A stretch of DNA of 32,074 bases, taken from positions 1 to 32,074 of the forward strand of contig MAEO01000116.1 of the NCBI GenBank assembly GCA_001683985.1, given 5' to 3'. Every line of letters begins with the position of its first letter. Position 1 is the first letter of the stretch. Of the stretch, positions 1-7,613 are shown one piece after another. This DNA comes from Smithella sp. M82. GTDB taxonomy: Bacteria; Desulfobacterota; Syntrophia; Syntrophales; Smithellaceae. Made by a program: the position numbers and the translations under genes. The notes beneath the pieces are model-generated. The model had not been told where the DNA came from, ran no database searches, and was given only the letters and a program-made list of their open reading frames with translations.

Positions 1-2
1 CG

Positions 3-59
3 CTTCGTTTAATGTTTCAGGACGAAGCACGTTTTGGACGGATATCAGACACCAGGAGA
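3..59 (+). pseudogene. IS630-type transposase fragment (cut by window edge)
   Basis: Frame 3 reads LRLMFQDEARFGRISDTRR. This resembles the segment around a catalytic aspartate/glutamate of IS630/Tc1-type DDE transposases, where the family typically has DE-x-R-F-G followed by a TRR-W stretch. After the TRR the reading continues to a stop near 168 without the expected Trp-containing continuation, so the match ends abruptly at about base 59. It is therefore a remnant or the broken side of a junction. The upstream part lies outside the window. The call rests on one short motif. Confidence 0.5.
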
Positions 60-541
60 CGAAGTCGGGAGAATTTCCGATGTGACGCGCTTCATGCTAC
101 GGAACTCGAGATAGAAAAGGTTCGATCGATAGTCGCATGGCCATGGATAATTAGCGCATTATTGAATTAGAATTGGAATTAGTCAATTAATTCAGGGGGA
201 AAAGGGATTTTATATCCTATCAACTTCGATGTGGAAATGATTGTTGATATGCCTGTTGATAAATTATCTAACCTATAGAAAAATAGCGCTTATTAGCAAA
301 ATGCTCAAATCTTATGCGTCATAATATTCTTTATGATATTAATAAGTTATATATAAATGCCCGAAAATAGTATTTATGTTTGATATACTCCTGTTTTTTT
401 ATGATATATTATTTTACAGTCTCAAAATTTATATTATTGAGTTTTGATCATATCCCTGTTCAGCTGCCTTGCGATGCCACTTTGCAGCCTCGGCATTGTT
501 CTGACGCACTCCTATCTTTTAAATATTTACGTTTAATTACA
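60..541. other. AT-rich stretch without a recognisable gene
   Basis: Frames are short and none resembles a known family. The stretch after about 170 is strongly AT-rich. It sits between an IS630 scrap and a MITE-like element, so it is probably decayed or intergenic DNA. Confidence 0.6.
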
Positions 542-710
542 GTGAGACCTTTGAAAAATGCTCCCCTCGTGTCATTCCGGCAGGGAACCCCGGCAGGGAA
601 CCCCGGCATGCCCGGGAAAGCCGGAATCCAGAACCGCTTGAAAACACTGGATTCCGTGTCAAGCACGGAATGACAGAAAGGTGATTTAATTATAAATTCA
701 AAGGTCTCAC
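542..710. repeat. MITE-like element with 14-bp perfect terminal inverted repeats
   Basis: The ends gtgagacctttgaa (542-555) and ttcaaaggtctcac (697-710) are perfect inverted repeats. Inside are nested inverted motifs: gtcattccgg near 571 against cggaatgac near 666, and gccggaatccag near 620 facing ctggattccg near 647. A 14-base unit (gcagggaaccccgg) is tandemly duplicated near 580-607. There is no coding capacity. The interior resembles the GTCATTCC/GGAATGAC dispersed repeats common in bacterial genomes. No clear target-site duplication is seen. Confidence 0.7.
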
Positions 711-844
711 AGTGTTTTATGTTTTTAACAATTAACATTGAGATTTTACTGTTTCCGATATTCGATATTATAACAATACTATTCATTTTTTTAAAAGAGT
801 TAATAACCGTCTTCATGGTTAAGTATTAAAATCCAACATTTTTG

Positions 845-982
845 TCGGAGGTTGGCGTTTTGTTCGACAAGCAGGATTATTTTATCTGCATTATTAATAG
901 CTTGAACGATTTTGCAAATATTCCGTATCGAAACAGGCAATAATCTCATCGAAGATTTATCCAACAACAGCATATGTTTCAA
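845..982 (-). pseudogene. livF: livF remnant (branched-chain amino acid ABC transporter ATPase)
   Basis: The minus strand reads MLLLDKSSMRLLP, then KIVQAINNADKIILLVEQNA. LivF proteins carry LLLDEPSxGLAP (Walker B and D-loop) followed by a helix and the H-loop-region strand TILLVEQNA, in this order and spacing. Here the Walker B acidic pair is altered (DEP became DKS) and the D-loop SxGL became SMRL. Upstream Walker A and signature regions are absent, and the frame loses similarity after VEQNANL. This is a decayed internal piece of about 46 codons, not a functional ATPase. It lies just downstream, on the same strand, of a truncated symporter. Confidence 0.7.
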
Positions 983-1043
983 ACGATTTATTTCAAACAA
1001 TGGAATCCCCCGGTCAGTCTTGACTCAGGCTGATTCGTCCAGT

Positions 1044-1352
1044 TTACCGTCCCAGAGAAAGTGTTTTGTTTCGCTTATAATCGCCACCGGACGCTATCGC
1101 CGTAGCCACGCCGACGATATTGCCGGTTCCGATAGTTGCGGCCAAAGCCGTGGTCAGAGCGCCGAACTGGCTTATGTCCCCTTCACCCTCGCGCTTGCGT
1201 GAAAAAGAAATTTTGATTGCTTTGAACATGTATCGTTGAATAAATTTAAGGCGGAATGTCAAAAATATATGTGTTCCGACCAGCAGAACAATCAGGGGCC
1301 ATCCCCAGAGTATATCGCTTACTTGCTGAAGAAAAGATTCTATGGATTGCAT
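1044..1352 (-). pseudogene. Truncated sodium:alanine symporter (AGCS family), N-terminal part only
   Basis: The 102-codon frame begins with a good ribosome site (ggagacttt before ATG). It encodes the AGCS N-terminus: a first helix (WGWPLIVLLVGTHIFLTF, about residues 17-34), the RLKFIQ stretch, then GDISQFGALTTALAATIGTG and NIVGVATAIASGG, the most conserved sodium-binding segment of the family. Normal members have about 450 residues and many helices. Here similarity stops at the GG near residue 89 and a dozen unrelated residues precede the stop. The remaining helices are not found downstream, where a livF remnant begins within about 60 bases. It cannot make a working transporter. Confidence 0.8.
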
Positions 1353-1445
1353 AAAGTCTCCAAAATATCTTAATTAAGATTAAATAAAATATTAAATTCA
1401 ACCTTTTGATTTTTATAAGGGAAGGAGGGTAAGGTGTCAATAGAA

Positions 1446-1541
1446 AGTTCAACATTTAAAGTTCTACGTTCAATGTTCAACGTTCTACATTTCATTTGGG
1501 GAAATTAGTTGGTTAACTTAGAACTTTGAACATAGAACTTA
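1446..1541. repeat. Imperfect inverted GTTCAACGTTCTA-type repeat cluster
   Basis: Left part: near-tandem units of gttcaacattt, gttctacgttcaatgttcaa and cgttctacattt. Right part (about 1516-1540): aacttagaactttgaacata. The right part is an imperfect reverse complement of the left. The right arm runs into the stop codon of the adjacent oxidoreductase, so it may form a hairpin at that gene's 3' end. Such TTCAACGTTC arrays are seen dispersed in many environmental bacterial genomes; their role is unknown. Confidence 0.55.
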
Positions 1542-2648
1542 TTTTAGCATTTTTCGAACATATTGAGCGATGGCGGGGGAGGCGGTCATTCCTGGTGATT
1601 CAATACCGACCAGATTGATGAATCCCGAGAAGTCTTCCTTAATTATAAAATCACGAAAATCATCATCGGGACCCTGCAGTTTGGGACGTATGCCGGACAT
1701 ATCCGGATGAACATTTTCCTTTTTCAGAAAAGGTAAAAATTGGCTGGCGCTCTGAAAGAAAATTTTAGCTTTTTCGGACGCTACATTGTAATCCTCTATG
1801 CGGTCGATATAAGTTGTATCCGGGCCTAGTTTGAATCTTTCATTAAGATCCATTGTCAAGTGAACACCTAATCCAATATGTTTCTTGGCCACAACAGGAT
1901 AAATTAATCTTTGCACTATGCCTTTTTTTATTCCTGAAACGCTGCAATAATCCCCCTTGCAGTAATGCAACTGATAGTTATTTCCCGTCATGTTGGCGAT
2001 TGTGTCGGACTCCAGACCGGCGGCATTGATTACAACAGCAGAGGAAAATTCAAAGTATTCGTCTTTGGTGTTTTGGGTGAAAATTCGATAGTGGCCGGAT
2101 TCCTTTTCTATTCGGACGACTTTAGTTTGATATACAATATGCGCTTTATTGTTTAAGGCCTTTGCCAAAAAATAGTTCATTAAATAATGTGCGCTGATGA
2201 TACCGGTATCGGCTGAGTAAAGAGCGGCTTGAGCTTGAACGTTTGGTTCCATATCTGAAATTTGCTTTTTGCTGATTAGTTCCAGCGAAGTTACACCGTT
2301 TCCTTTGCCGTTGTTATACAAACGTTCGAGGTCTTCATCTTCCTCTTCTTTTACTGCAACGATTAGTTTACCGGTTTTTTTATGAGGGATTTTATTTTTG
2401 GCGGCGAGTTCATAGAGTATTCTGTTTCCAACAACACAAAGAGATGCCTTGAGTGATCCTTCCGGATAATAAATACCGCCGTGAATTACTTCGCTGTTTC
2501 GTGAACTGATTCCGCCACCGTGCGTGTGATTTTTTTCCAAAATAAAAATACTCAAATCCGGTCGGGCGATTTCAGCGGCGATGGCGAGGCCGATTACGCC
2601 GGCGCCTATTATGGTGATATCTGCATCTTGCATTATTTTTCTATACAC
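1539..2648 (-). CDS. FAD-dependent oxidoreductase, L-2-hydroxyglutarate oxidase type
   Basis: The 369-residue protein has an N-terminal dinucleotide-binding fold, GAGVIG at residues 15-20 followed by the glutamate of ILEKN about 20 residues later. The signature HGGGISSRNSEVIHGGIYYP is typical of the DAO-family branch that includes LhgO/L2HGDH. Near the C-terminus is GIRPKLQGP, then FINLVGIESPGMTASPAIAQ, the usual second FAD-contacting end of this family. Family members oxidise L-2-hydroxyglutarate, or related 2-hydroxyacids, to 2-oxo acids and pass electrons to the membrane quinone pool; the exact substrate here is inferred. ATG start at 2648, with a second ATG five codons in that could also serve. 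It appears monocistronic. Length is slightly short of LhgO (about 400) but domain ends are complete. Confidence 0.8.
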   Translation of the reverse strand: MYRKIMQDADITIIGAGVIGLAIAAEIARPDLSIFILEKNHTHGGGISSRNSEVIHGGIYYPEGSLKASLCVVGNRILYELAAKNKIPHKKTGKLIVAVKEEEDEDLERLYNNGKGNGVTSLELISKKQISDMEPNVQAQAALYSADTGIISAHYLMNYFLAKALNNKAHIVYQTKVVRIEKESGHYRIFTQNTKDEYFEFSSAVVINAAGLESDTIANMTGNNYQLHYCKGDYCSVSGIKKGIVQRLIYPVVAKKHIGLGVHLTMDLNERFKLGPDTTYIDRIEDYNVASEKAKIFFQSASQFLPFLKKENVHPDMSGIRPKLQGPDDDFRDFIIKEDFSGFINLVGIESPGMTASPAIAQYVRKMLK

Positions 2649-2734
2649 AATTTTGATGTTTGCCGCAAAAAAACTTGAGTGTAATCTTAGGTCGTGATAT
2701 TAATTACACGTAATTTAGAAAGGTAGCGCTCACT

Positions 2735-3511
2735 TTGAAAATTGCATCTTACAATGTAAATTCCATACGCTCCCGTCTGCATATTGTTGTGCCATGGCTG
2801 CAAAAAAACAATCCCGATTATTTTTGTATGCAAGAAACTAAGGTCGCTGATTCCAGCTTTCCCGTGACTGAATTGGAAGCCCTGGGTTATCATGTAATTT
2901 TTAAAGGAGATAAACAGCATAAAGGTGTAGCCATTGCGTCTAAACAAAAACCGGAAAAAGTTGCATTCGGCTTTGATAGCGAACCAGCCGATTCTGATCG
3001 TCTGATAATTGCGACATATTATAACCTGACGATAATCAATACCTATGTTCCGCAGGGTCAGGAAATGGAAAGTCCTCAATTTGCTTATAAACTGGACTGG
3101 TTTGCTCGTCTGAAAAAATATCTGCAGAAGCATTTTAAACCGCATGATAAAATAATCTGGTGCGGCGATCTGAACGTTGCACCTGAAGATATAGATGTGC
3201 ACGATCCGAAAAGAATCCTCGGGCATGTATGCTTTAATCCTGAAGTTTGGAAAGCGTATGAAGATGTTAAATCATGGGGATTTACGGACATATTCCGTAA
3301 GCATCATCCGGGTGTTGCCGGTCAGTATACTTTTTTTGATTACCGTATCAAGGATTCAGTAAAACGGAAGTTGGGTTGGCGCGTTGATCATATTTTGGCG
3401 ACAAAATCACTTGCCCTTAAATCTGAGAGTTGTACTATTGATTTAGCCACAAGACTTGCCGAAAAACCATCGGATCATCTGGTAATTTACGCTCAGTGGG
3501 AAAAGTTATAA
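2735..3511 (+). CDS. xthA: Exodeoxyribonuclease III (AP endonuclease, EEP family)
   Basis: The 258-residue protein has all active-site blocks of the exonuclease III family: N7 in the SYNVNSIR start, E34 in CMQETKV, Y104 in INTYVP, D145/N147 in WCGDLNVAP, and the terminal D247/H248 in [10 protein letters not shown]. The enzyme cleaves DNA at abasic sites and degrades 3' ends in base-excision repair. Translation starts at TTG (2735), because [10 protein letters not shown] is the canonical family N-terminus and an AGAAAGG ribosome site lies upstream. Its TAA stop overlaps the ATG of the following GAF gene, so the two are probably translationally coupled. Confidence 0.93.
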   Translation: MKIASYNVNSIRSRLHIVVPWLQKNNPDYFCMQETKVADSSFPVTELEALGYHVIFKGDKQHKGVAIASKQKPEKVAFGFDSEPADSDRLIIATYYNLTIINTYVPQGQEMESPQFAYKLDWFARLKKYLQKHFKPHDKIIWCGDLNVAPEDIDVHDPKRILGHVCFNPEVWKAYEDVKSWGFTDIFRKHHPGVAGQYTFFDYRIKDSVKRKLGWRVDHILATKSLALKSESCTIDLATRLAEKPSDHLVIYAQWEKL

Positions 3512-4029
3512 TGAATATAACGGAAGATATTCAATGTATCAATATAAAACTTGCCGATAGTTTCGGAAGAATTAAAGCGAGTCTGTCGGAAGCAGATGAT
3601 ATTGCCGGCCTTTTTGAAAATCTTTTTACAGGAATAGAGAAAGAATTTGATGTCCCTTATGTTTGGTTGACCTTAATAGATACTAAAATAACTGCTTCCG
3701 TTATCACGGCAGTAAAATCTTCCGATGTTTTAATAGATCGGTTAAAGGTAATAAAAGCGGAAATATTTCAAGAAATCCTTCCTTCCGGCATAAAACCGGT
3801 TTTGGTAAATAAAGATTTGCAGACGTATTACAAATTATTGCCTTCTACAAGAAAATATTTTGTCAAATCACTTGCTTTGGTTCCGTTTAAACTTAAGGAA
3901 GAAATCGTCGGAAGCTGGAATAACGGAGACGCTTACCGCGATCGTTATACACCTGAAATGGGAACTGATCTTTTGCAAAATTTGGCGCAGTCATTATCGG
4001 TTCGTTTAACAGAGCTTTTACCGTGGTGA
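3511..4029 (+). CDS. GAF-domain protein of the DUF484 type
   Basis: This 172-residue protein starts at the ATG that overlaps the exonuclease III stop by one base (TAATG). A GTG 15 bases upstream is in frame but would lie inside xthA. The sequence shows LFENLFTGIEKEFDVPYVWLTL near the start of the domain, SLALVPFK, then EIVGSWNNGD and TPEMGTDLLQNLAQSL. The order matches DUF484 proteins, where VPxVWLxL, LALVPL, GSLNLGS and F-x-PxMGTDFL occur. DUF484 is a GAF-like small-ligand or sensory fold of unknown ligand. Coupling to xthA suggests a stress or repair context, but that is inference. The gene ends 24 bases before a strong terminator. Confidence 0.75.
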   Translation: MNITEDIQCINIKLADSFGRIKASLSEADDIAGLFENLFTGIEKEFDVPYVWLTLIDTKITASVITAVKSSDVLIDRLKVIKAEIFQEILPSGIKPVLVNKDLQTYYKLLPSTRKYFVKSLALVPFKLKEEIVGSWNNGDAYRDRYTPEMGTDLLQNLAQSLSVRLTELLPW

Positions 4030-4053
4030 ATTAAAATTTAATCTTTTAGTAGA

Positions 4054-4086
4054 AAAACCCCGCGCCAGTGGATGGCGCGGGGTTTT
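4054..4086. terminator. Bidirectional rho-independent terminator
   Basis: A perfect 13-bp stem (aaaaccccgcgcc / ggcgcggggtttt) with a 7-base loop (agtggat). A/T tracts on both sides let it serve the xthA-DUF484 pair from the left and the leftward small membrane-protein gene from the right. Confidence 0.92.
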
Positions 4087-4119
4087 AAGGTTGTAGCTTT
4101 TGAGAAGGGAAAAAGGGGT

Positions 4120-4395
4120 CTAATTTATTAAAGCTTTAAGAGCGTCAGCTACCGGTGCGGTAAAAAGAGCAACCAAAACAGTATATAATGCAAAAGAACC
4201 AATAGCTTCGCTCAAATATAATTTGGTGTATTTTTTCTTTAACGAAACAATTATCAGTCCGCCAATGATTAAGCAGCCCAAATGAAAGAACGGGAAAGCG
4301 CTGTTTCCGGTTACGCTATATTGGGCATAACTGAAAGAAACTGTTACCAGAGTCACAAAAACCGTTAAAATTGCTACTTGTATGGTCTTTTTCAT
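4120..4395 (-). CDS. Small membrane protein with signal peptide, function unknown
   Basis: A 91-residue protein preceded by an AGGAG site seven bases from the ATG. Residues 1-24 look like a cleavable signal peptide (MKKTIQ, hydrophobic core, SYAQ). Two hydrophobic segments follow: about residues 37-51 (HLGCLIIGGLIIVSL) and 66-86 (IGSFALYTVLVALFTAPVADA), separated by the basic loop KKKYTKLY. It is therefore probably an inner-membrane protein with two helices. I do not recognise the family. It stands alone between the terminator on its 3' side and an AT-rich gap on its 5' side. Confidence 0.7.
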   Translation of the reverse strand: MKKTIQVAILTVFVTLVTVSFSYAQYSVTGNSAFPFFHLGCLIIGGLIIVSLKKKYTKLYLSEAIGSFALYTVLVALFTAPVADALKALIN

Positions 4396-4731
4396 AACTT
4401 ATCTCCTTGTACAAAATCTTAAAAAGTTTCTATTTAAATCTTTGTTTTACTAATATGAAATAAATGTGCCAGATAATGTAAAGAAGAAAACAAATACGTA
4501 AGTACTTAATATGATATCATAAATAATTTAATCACCCCAAGAGCGATATTTGAGACCGTTGTTCGCTATTGAAAGAAACGTTAAATTTTAGGTAAAAATA
4601 GAAAAAAATATTTAATGGCCTTAATTACTGATAAAATAATAACTTTCCGGCATATTTATCTTGACAAATGTTAAAAATCTATACTTATGAACCTTCGTTC
4701 AAAAAATGAATTTTAAAAGAGGTACAAATCC
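4396..4731. other. AT-rich intergenic gap, no gene seen
   Basis: It holds the AGGAG site of the leftward membrane-protein gene at its left edge. A TTGACA hexamer near 4661 has no well-spaced -10 box: TATACT follows after only 13 bases. An agaggt site sits before the small ORF at 4732. Nothing else is recognisable. Confidence 0.5.
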
Positions 4732-4833
4732 ATGGCTGGACAAAGACAAAGAACAACTCGCAGACAAAAAGATATCTCACGGCTTTTGCGCGAGAAAAAA
4801 TATATTCCTCCTCGAAATCGCAAAAAAAGATAA
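4732..4833 (+). CDS. Possible 33-residue highly basic small protein
   Basis: An ATG with an agaggt ribosome site seven bases upstream opens a 33-codon frame beginning MAGQRQRTTRRQKDIS and ending PPRNRKKR, with about 13 Arg/Lys. The composition suits a nucleic-acid-binding peptide. However, the last 19 codons lie antisense to the 3' end of a truncated B12-binding gene, so the basic tail may be only the complement of that gene. I do not recognise a family. It could be a real small gene, the stump of a longer one, or chance. Confidence 0.25.
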   Translation: MAGQRQRTTRRQKDISRLLREKKYIPPRNRKKR

Positions 4834-5253
4834 CCCTTTTATTTTTAAATGGTCTTCTTCGTTTATAATTTTATGCAATAATTCTAAGAACGTTTCTTTT
4901 CCTTCACCATTTATTACCAGGTCGATCCCGATTCTTAGTGTTGTGTGAGGATCGCCTGAGGGATGCGGACCACCCGCCGGAAGAATGACTTTGGGACTTT
5001 TTCGTTTCTTTAATTTTTCCACAATGTCTTTGGTTTGCCAAAATTGCGGCGTAAAGAAGGATATGCCGATTATTACTTTTTTGTGATTCTGTAAAATGGC
5101 GGGTATTTCCTGGAAAAGTGATTTTTCATTTGGAAAGAAATATACATTAATTTTTCTTAAATCGAGGTACTTTTCTATTGCTCCGGCAAGGGCGTTATAG
5201 CTGTTTCGGTTTTCTTTCGTGTAATAAAATATCAGCGCCGTTTCAGAGTTCAT
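4777..5253 (-). pseudogene. Truncated B12-binding/radical SAM protein (B12-binding domain only)
   Basis: The frame from ATG 5253 has an AGGAAG site upstream; the longer in-frame start at 5295 lies inside a repeat. It encodes about 158 residues beginning MNSETALIFYYTKENRNSYN. The middle carries IGISFFTPQFWQTKDIV, then PAGGPHPSGDPHTTL and IDLVINGEGKETFLELLHK. These are hallmarks of the B12-binding domain of a radical-SAM subfamily in which the GGPHPxGxP and GEGExTF blocks are conserved. The normal protein continues past residue 160 into a radical-SAM domain with a CxxxCxxC cluster. Here the frame stops after FFLAQKP and no such motif follows in any frame. The gene has lost its catalytic half. 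Confidence 0.72.
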
Positions 5254-5274
5254 AAATTGCGGGGACTTCCTGGC

Positions 5275-5400
5275 AGAGCGTTCACAAAATAACATAGCAA
5301 TTATAGGACAGCCGAGACGGCTGTCCTACCCCTTTGGATGCTTGCAACTTAATACAGTAGGACAGGCGTCTTGTCTGTCACATTATTCAGGAAACGCTCT
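5275..5400. repeat. Dispersed repeat with AGAGCGTT termini and two hairpins
   Basis: The element is bounded by agagcgtt (5275-5282) and its reverse complement aacgctct (5393-5400). Inside is an 11-bp perfect hairpin, taggacagccg-aga-cggctgtccta (5304-5328), and a second related unit, gtaggacaggcgtcttgtctgtc, near 5358-5379. The ends overlap the 5' side of the B12-binding remnant and the stop codon of the neighbouring lipoprotein gene, so the element inserted tightly between two genes. It has no coding capacity. Confidence 0.65.
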
Positions 5401-5962
5401 ACTGGTTGATTGTTTTGATGAATTCCTTATCTTTAAGAAGTTCTTCAATGTTCAACTTAACCATTTCATTTACCGCACTTGAGAGATTCATAAGTTTGGA
5501 AACATTGCGTTTCGTGATTTTTGCTGATTCATACAAAGTCTTGCCCGTTTGCACGTTTTTTACCGAGTAATTAACTTCAAGTGTCCAGTTCGCACCGGCA
5601 CTCAGTTCGTCAATTAGAAAGTCTTCGATTTCTCCACTCAGAATTTTGTTCTTATCATTGAGCGTTACGCCGGCAGAACATAACTGTGCAAAAACCGCAT
5701 TCCTGAAAAATAGGTCAATGTCCTTGTCGAATTTCAGGCTGCCAACAGCCGTATTACGAATTTGATATGGTTTTACTTTTCCGGATTCTGCAGGGATATA
5801 TTTGAAACTGGAAATTGATACGCTTCCTGAAATTTTATTGACTGAACATGGCAGATAGTTCAAAGGAATTCGTCCACATCCTTCTACTAATAAAAAAGGT
5901 GCCCCAATTGGCATTATAAATATAAGGATAAGAATCCTGCCGGAGGCGATCAGCTCTTTCAT
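5399..5962 (-). CDS. Putative YajG-like lipoprotein
   Basis: The ATG at 5962 (MKELIASG) is preferred over the in-frame GTG at 5974, because that GTG lies inside the GAGGTG ribosome site and inside a dispersed repeat copied near 31834. About 187 residues. A hydrophobic segment ILILIFIMPIGAPFLLVEGC ends in a possible lipobox Cys (VEGC, imperfect at -2). The mature part has a strand-rich pattern: GSVSISSFKYIP, LSGEIEDFLIDE, WTLEVNYSVKN and GKTLYESAKI, then a helical C-terminus. That pattern resembles YajG and related outer-membrane lipoproteins that take a TGKxLY-type turn. Function is unknown. The stop codon touches the adjacent repeat. Confidence 0.55.
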   Translation of the reverse strand: MKELIASGRILILIFIMPIGAPFLLVEGCGRIPLNYLPCSVNKISGSVSISSFKYIPAESGKVKPYQIRNTAVGSLKFDKDIDLFFRNAVFAQLCSAGVTLNDKNKILSGEIEDFLIDELSAGANWTLEVNYSVKNVQTGKTLYESAKITKRNVSKLMNLSSAVNEMVKLNIEELLKDKEFIKTINQ

Positions 5963-6200
5963 CTGAAAATGCACCTCTAAGTTATTGTTTATATTGTTAT
6001 TTAAAAACTATCCTCATCAAATCCCCCTCCATCCCCTTTTCTAAAGGGGGAAGTTCCCTCATCAAATCCCCCTCAATCCCCCTTTTCTAAAGGGGGAAGT
6101 TCCCCTCTTGGGCAAAGAGGGCAGGGCTTGAGTTCCCCTTTTTCTAAAGGGGGAAGTTCCCCATCAATCCCCCCTTTTTCTAAAGGGGGGTGAGGGGGGA
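5962..6200. repeat. Long dispersed repeat, left copy (AT leader plus CCCCCTTT/AAAGGGGG hairpins)
   Basis: Bases 5962-6036 are identical over 75 positions to 31834-31908. The rest is a chain of palindromic units, ccccttttctaaagggg, alternating with aagttcccc and a shared non-palindromic block ttgggcaaagagggcagggc. It fills most of the gap between the lipoprotein gene and rlmN. The leader end carries a GAGGTG that now serves as the ribosome site of the lipoprotein gene. Confidence 0.85.
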
Positions 6201-6296
6201 TTTTTATGCTCCTTTGTGACGGAGACCGTCATGTGGGTTTCATGAATGAATCCTCCTCTTTATAAAGATGTTCGGATGCCTGCTGTGCCGTTTACG

Positions 6297-7364
6297 CTAT
6301 AAAGAAACCGCTGTAGCGCTCAATTGCCCGCAGGCGGCGAGAATATCGCTGCCTTTGCTTGCGCGAAGTATAGCCGTATAATGGTTTTCCAGCAAGACTT
6401 GTTGAAAAGCTTCCACGGTTTTTTTCGATGGTGATTTAAAGAGTGAGCCGGGATATTCATTGAGAACAATCAAATTAAGTTTACAACGCTGACCTTTCAA
6501 TAATGCGACAAGTTTTTTTGCGTCCTGTACGGAAGAATTGAGCCCATCAATTAAAATATATTCAAAGGTCAGCAGTCTTCGTCCGGGCATAGGATATTTT
6601 TTGCAGGCATCCAGCAGCACTTCCAAAGGATATTTTTTATTAATGGGCATAAGCTTATTTCTTATTTCATTATTTGGTGCGTTGAGCGAAACTGCAAGGT
6701 TGACGCAAATGTCTTTGCCGAGTCGAAGAATTTGCGGAGCCAGTCCGCAAGTGGAAACAGTAATTTTACGGGTGGAAAATCCCATGCCGAAATCGCCGGA
6801 AAGATTTTTTATCGTTTTCAGAACATTATTATAATTGGCCAGCGGTTCACCCATTCCCATCATAACGATGTTCTTGATTTCCGGGCACTGTGGCAGCTCG
6901 CTTTTTAGAGTAAGAATTTGACCTGTGATTTCCGAAGGTTTTAGGTTTCTTTTAAATCCCTGGCGCGCCGTCAGGCAAAATTTGCAGTCCATGGCACAGC
7001 CGGCCTGAGTGGATATACATATCGTCCAGTTATTCTTTCCCGGAATTAAAACGCTTTCGATAAAAAGCCCGTCTTCCAGACGTAAAAGAGCTTTTTTAGT
7101 TGAGTCTTTGGATTTCTGAACTTTGACGATTTGCGGACGACTGATACGCGCGATTTTGGAAAGCTCTGTGCGAAAATCGCGGGCAAGAGTGGTCATTTCT
7201 TCAAAAGAAACATTGCCGGATTGATAAAGACACTTACTTATCTGCCGGGCGCGGAATTTTTCCTTACCCAGAGAAGAAATGAATTCCTCCATTTCCTCCA
7301 AAGTAAAATCCAGCAAGTTAGGAAGCAGATTTTTATCTGAAATAATTTTTTGTTTATGAATCAT
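6297..7364 (-). CDS. rlmN: Dual-specificity rRNA/tRNA adenine-C2 methyltransferase RlmN
   Basis: A 355-residue radical-SAM enzyme that methylates A2503 of 23S rRNA and A37 of some tRNAs. The CxxxCxxC cluster is GCAMDCKFC (C123, C127, C130 counting from the ATG). Flanking blocks are FIESVLIP, TICISTQAG, NIVMMGMGEPLANY, ITVSTCGL, NLAVSLNAP and FEYILIDGLN. The second methyl-carrying cysteine lies near the C-terminus in RASKGSDILAACGQL (C345). The N-terminal accessory domain has FRARQISKCLY. ATG at 7364 is chosen over an adjacent TTG at 7367. The length is normal. It appears monocistronic between two repeats. Confidence 0.95.
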   Translation of the reverse strand: MIHKQKIISDKNLLPNLLDFTLEEMEEFISSLGKEKFRARQISKCLYQSGNVSFEEMTTLARDFRTELSKIARISRPQIVKVQKSKDSTKKALLRLEDGLFIESVLIPGKNNWTICISTQAGCAMDCKFCLTARQGFKRNLKPSEITGQILTLKSELPQCPEIKNIVMMGMGEPLANYNNVLKTIKNLSGDFGMGFSTRKITVSTCGLAPQILRLGKDICVNLAVSLNAPNNEIRNKLMPINKKYPLEVLLDACKKYPMPGRRLLTFEYILIDGLNSSVQDAKKLVALLKGQRCKLNLIVLNEYPGSLFKSPSKKTVEAFQQVLLENHYTAILRASKGSDILAACGQLSATAVSL

Positions 7365-7425
7365 CAAAAGGTGTCTTTATCAAAAAAATAAAAGAGAAAA
7401 AGAAAATGCGATATAAAACACGGGT

Positions 7426-7577
7426 TTCCCGCCTGCGAGACTGTGTCGTAATTCTTCTTCATGTCATTTCGACCAACGGAAGAAATCTTTAACTTTAATG
7501 TTATCAATGCATTAAGATTCCTCGCATGCGCTCGGAATGGCATTTTTTGTTATTGCAACATAGTCTCTGCGCGGGAA
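7426..7577. repeat. Dispersed repeat with imperfect terminal inverted repeats
   Basis: The ends agactgtgtcgtaat (7438-7452) and attgcaacatagtct (7552-7566) are inverted with 12 of 15 positions matching. The pairing extends outward through tcccgc near 7426 and gcggga near 7572. The interior contains tcatttcgaccaacggaagaa and a partner ending cgctcggaatggca. There is no coding capacity; it occupies the gap between rlmN and icd. Confidence 0.55.
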
Positions 7578-7613
7578 CGACACTTTTATTATTTTAACCG
7601 ATCACAGTAACGT

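Noticed and set aside
460-816. 118-codon frame across the MITE-like element
   Set aside because: The frame reads through inverted repeats with no family resemblance; the palindromes explain its openness.
4661-4690. Promoter starting with TTGACA before the small basic ORF
   Set aside because: The only -10-like hexamer (TATACT) is 13 bases away, too close for a normal sigma-70 promoter.
5962-6200. CRISPR-like array of GGGGGA units
   Set aside because: The units are palindromic, unequal in length and without unique spacers; they are dispersed hairpin repeats.
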